A DNA stretch of 64,000 nucleotides from NCBI GenBank assembly GCA_964035575.1, contig OZ037838.1, forward strand, positions 558,001-622,000, given 5' to 3'. This document shows, one piece after another, positions 60,870 to 64,000 of the stretch (positions are counted from its first letter, which is position 1; the number at the start of each line of letters is the position of its first letter). The stretch comes from Rhynchopus sp. YZ270_cl-10. Its lineage: Eukaryota; Euglenozoa; Diplonemea; Diplonemida; Diplonemidae. The position numbers and the translations under genes are program-made. Below the pieces are notes generated by a model. It had not been told where the DNA came from. It saw only the letters and a list, made by a program, of their open reading frames with translations, and searched no databases.

Positions 60870-63345
60870 ACAACACTAACATTCATGGAGCCAAGGGAGC
60901 GAAGGGTGCACACGGCACCGAGAAAGAAACACGAAGGATACCCGAGTATCCCGCACTCTGTCCTACGAGAGACCACCAGCTCTCTTCCCCGGACAGGCGA
61001 GCCCACAAGTGCTCTGTCCCATCCACGAGATCAACCAGGATCTTAACTTAAATACAGGTACAGACTCATATGACTTTCATGCAGCGAAAAAGAATGGCAA
61101 ACCAGAGTGCAAACAGCACCGGGAGAGAGCATCAAAAAACATCCGAGAAGCTAATACTCAAGTCAAGCAAGAGATCCCGAGAACTCATCACTAGGCTCCA
61201 ACAAGAACTTAATCTCTAACCTAGCTCAACCAAGAACTCTACCCAAGCAAGACCAATCCATACGAGAGATCACAAGAACTCATCACTAGGCTCCAACAAG
61301 AAACTTAATCTCTACCCTAGCTCAACCAAGAACTTCACTCAAGCAGGACCCCCATACGAGACGTCACAAGAACTCGTCACCTGGCTCAACCAAGAACTTA
61401 ATCTCTCACCAGGCTCATCCAAGAACTGTACTCACGCAGGGTTACCAAGTATAAAACTCATCAATGTATGTGATGCAGAAGAAACAAAACAGAGTGCAAA
61501 AGGCACAGAAAAACGAAAAACCATCGAGCAAAATACTCAAGTCAAGCAAGAGATCCCGAGAACTCATCACTAGGCTCCAACAAGAACTTAATCTCTAACC
61601 TAGCTCAACCAAGAACTCTACCCAAGCAAGACCAATCCATACGAGAGATCACAAGAACTCATCACTAGGCTCCAACAAGAAACTTAATCTCTAACCTAGC
61701 TCAACCAAGAACTTCACTCAAGCAGGACCCCCATACGAGACGTCACAAGAACTCGTCACCTGGCTCAACCAAGAACTAAATCTCTCACCAGGCTCATCCA
61801 AGAACTGTACTCACGCAGGGTTACCAAGTATAAAACTCATCAATGTATGTGATGCAGAAGAAACAAAACAGAGTGCAAATGGCACAGAAAAAGCCACGAG
61901 AAACCATCGAGCAAAATACTCAAGTCAAGCAAGAGATCCCGAGAACTCATCACTAGGCTCCAACAAGAACTTAATCTCTAACCTAGCTCAACCAAGAACT
62001 CTACCCAAGCAAGACCAATCCATACGAGAGATCACAAGAACTCATCACTAGGCTCCAACAAGAAACTTAATCTCTACCCTAGCTCAACCAAGAACTTCAC
62101 TCAAGCAGGACCCCCATACGAGACGTCACAAGAACTCGTCACCTGGCTCAACCAAGAACTTAATCTCTCACCAGGCTCATCCAAGAACTGTACTCACGCA
62201 GGGTTACCAAGTATAAAACTCATCAGTGTTCGCGGCGCAAAAGAAACAAACAAAGTGCAAACAGCACATAGAGAAAACGTAAAACATGACACATATCCGA
62301 ACATCAAATACTCGATCCACACAAGAGATCCCAAGAACTCATCACCCATGAGAGACTAGCCCCCTCGGCACTCAGTCTCACACTAGGGCTCAACCAAGGA
62401 CTTTTCTCCAGCAGGACCACCAAGTGTACACTCATCCGCATTCATGTAACAGGAAAGGAAGACAGAGCAAACAGACACAAAAAACATCCGAGCATAAATA
62501 CAACGGTAATTCATGAGACCACAGAGCTCTACCCCTGGAGAGACAAGCCCAACTGGCGCACATCTCCTATCACCCGGGATCAACAAGCCTACAAGTGTCA
62601 TCGAAACCTCTAACCCTGGAAAGACGAGCCCATACGGCACTCAGTCTCTTTATCACCCGGGATCAACAAGATCTCTACGCAAGCAGAACCAACCCATGCG
62701 AGAAGCCACAAGAACTCTAACCCTGGAGTCACCCGGGATCATCAAGAACTCTGCTCAAGCAGGGTTACTCAGCATTAGCTCATCCGCTTTTGTGCCACAG
62801 GAAGAAACAAAACAGTGTACAAGTAACATAACAGAACACAAACACCACAGAGAGAGCGAAAAATCCCCCGAGCAAGAACTCTAACCCATGAAAGACGAGC
62901 CCATCCGGCCCTCAGTCTTATCACCCGGGATCATCAAGAACTCTGCTCAGGCAGGGCCATATAAACTCATCAGTGTTCTTGTAACAGGACAGAAAAAACA
63001 GTGCAAGCAGACACGAAAAACATCCGAGCATAGATACAACAGTAATGCATGAGACCACAGAGCTCTACCCCTGGAGAGACAAGCCCAACTGGCGCTCATC
63101 TCTTATCACCCGGGATCAACAAGCCTACAAGTGTCATCGAAACCTCTAACCCTGGAAAGACGAGCCCATACGGCACTCAGTCTCTTTATCACCGGGGATC
63201 AACAAGATCTCTACGCAAGCAGAACCAACCCATGCGAGAAGCCACAAGAACTCTAACCCTGGAGTTACCCGGGATCATCAAGAACTCTGCTCAAGCAGGG
63301 TTACCCAGTATTAGCTCATCCGTATTCATGTAACAGAGCAAGCTG
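60870..63345. repeat. Satellite array with about 380-bp and 536-bp units
   Basis: Three units of about 380 bp start with TACTCAAGTCAAGCAAGAGA at 61154, 61534 and 61917, and a related start occurs at 62302. A longer unit begins GAGACCACAGAGCTCTACCC at 62513 and 63049. Both are built from a shorter sub-repeat (AACTCATCACTAGGCTC, CTCAACCAAGAACT). Sequence is strand-biased (A/C rich). No conserved ORF. Confidence 0.85.
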
Positions 63346-63404
63346 ATCAAGCAGGTTAGCCAATGAGGCACTATTTTTAGAAGAAGAAAACAGGGAGCGG
63401 GGGG

Positions 63405-63745
63405 AGGGAAAGCTTTTTGATAAAAATTAGCGAAATACAAAAACCAGCGCGTGTGGAAGAAAAAAGGAGAGGAAAATATTTTTTCTGATTCAAAGTGGTG
63501 TTTACGTTTTGGGTACGGGGCGGAGAATAAAATCTGTTCGATAAAAGAAACGCGAGCTTATTGTTTTATCTTGTTCATTTTATTTTTCCTTCCTTCAAAA
63601 CTACACACACAACGCTTTTTTGGTTTTTGGGAGACACACAAGGTGCCAGGTTCTATGATAAGCACGGAACCACCCTGCACCTGTTTGTCATATTGTTTCC
63701 CGTGCAATACATGGAGAAACGTTTCGCACTCGAAACAAGGGAATA
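63405..63745. repeat. Dispersed hairpin element B/A, copy 6
   Basis: Part B (63410-63578) then part A, on the far side of the satellite; near-identical to copies 3 and 5. Confidence 0.65.
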
Positions 63746-64000
63746 GAAACAACTCCCCCCCTCCCCTTTTCAACCCATCCCTGCCGCACAAGGGACCACA
63801 GCGTTGCCGCAGTAGGGAAGGGGTGGACGAGCCGCCGATAACATTAAAGAGAAAAAACAGTTTTCTTTCCTTACGTCAAAAACTCTCTCTTTTTTAATTG
63901 ATTTGGTTTTGGTTGAGACACATCAATGGTGTAGGTTCTGCGGAATCACTGAACCACCCATATCCTGTATCACATCGTTGATTGTTCTTTCCCTGCGTTG
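63746..64000. other. End of window with distant element A copy
   Basis: 63905-64000 matches 37070-37145 (CACATCGTTGATT, TTTCCCTGCGTTG) and keeps the GGTTC/GAACC hairpin. Cut by the window end. Confidence 0.45.

Noticed and set aside
61154-63345. CRISPR-like array
   Set aside because: Units are 380-536 bp with internal sub-repeats and no short direct repeats with unique spacers; this is a eukaryotic satellite.
1-64000. Assignment to kinetoplastids
   Set aside because: Same-strand gene arrays and an ingi-like RNase H fit, but the cis-intron and abundant TIR elements are not typical, and no spliced-leader gene was found.

Overview
The window is nuclear DNA of a eukaryote, probably a protist. 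The evidence is a poly(A)-tailed LINE 3' end with an RNase H domain, many terminal-inverted-repeat DNA elements, long pure microsatellites, a satellite array, and one gene with a textbook spliceosomal intron (GTATGT, TACTAAC, CAG). I cannot name the lineage. The same-strand tandem gene cluster recalls kinetoplastids, but the cis-intron and element types do not prove it. No rRNA, tRNA or CRISPR was seen.

Layout: 1-1867 is the 3' end of a LINE. 1868-10300 is non-genic: inverted duplicated arms, a 155-copy GTCAT array, a decayed retroelement-like coding stretch, and a 36-copy GTGTACCT-type array. 10348-53150 is a minus-strand cluster of 19 members (W1-W19) of one protein family, with one ankyrin-repeat gene (28681-29685) and two ankyrin remnants between them. 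53150-57080 is repeat-rich and holds a 1.45 kb TA-flanked foldback element with a second element inside it. 57084-58337 is an intron-containing type I membrane protein gene. 59731-60003 is a small helical, basic-tailed ORF. 60870-63345 is a satellite flanked by copies of a dispersed hairpin-bearing repeat.

The central system is the W family. Each intact member has an N-terminal ubiquitin-like fold of about 74 residues, almost invariant even in DNA, fused to a seven-blade WD40-like propeller whose connecting loops vary strongly in sequence and length. Fifteen copies look intact (358-398 aa). W1, W10, W16 and W19 are broken, and further scraps lie at 24262, 47215 and 50805. Flanks are modular: four kinds of 5' flank and three main kinds of 3' flank are shuffled among the bodies. 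Seven members carry a four-tract G-quadruplex motif about 10 nt after the stop codon. W13 is a visible chimera of a W9-like 5' half and a W5-like 3' half. The ankyrin gene and ankyrin remnants share flanks with W genes. The picture is a constant-plus-variable gene family diversified by recombination with a pool of broken copies. Its function (recognition, effector or ubiquitin-pathway adaptor) is inference.

The mobile elements include a nested stack at 41434-44062 whose empty site survives at about 32956-33000, a TTAA-flanked piggyBac-like element, mariner-like CTGGGGGGG elements (one carrying a 9-bp microsatellite) and several small foldback MITEs.
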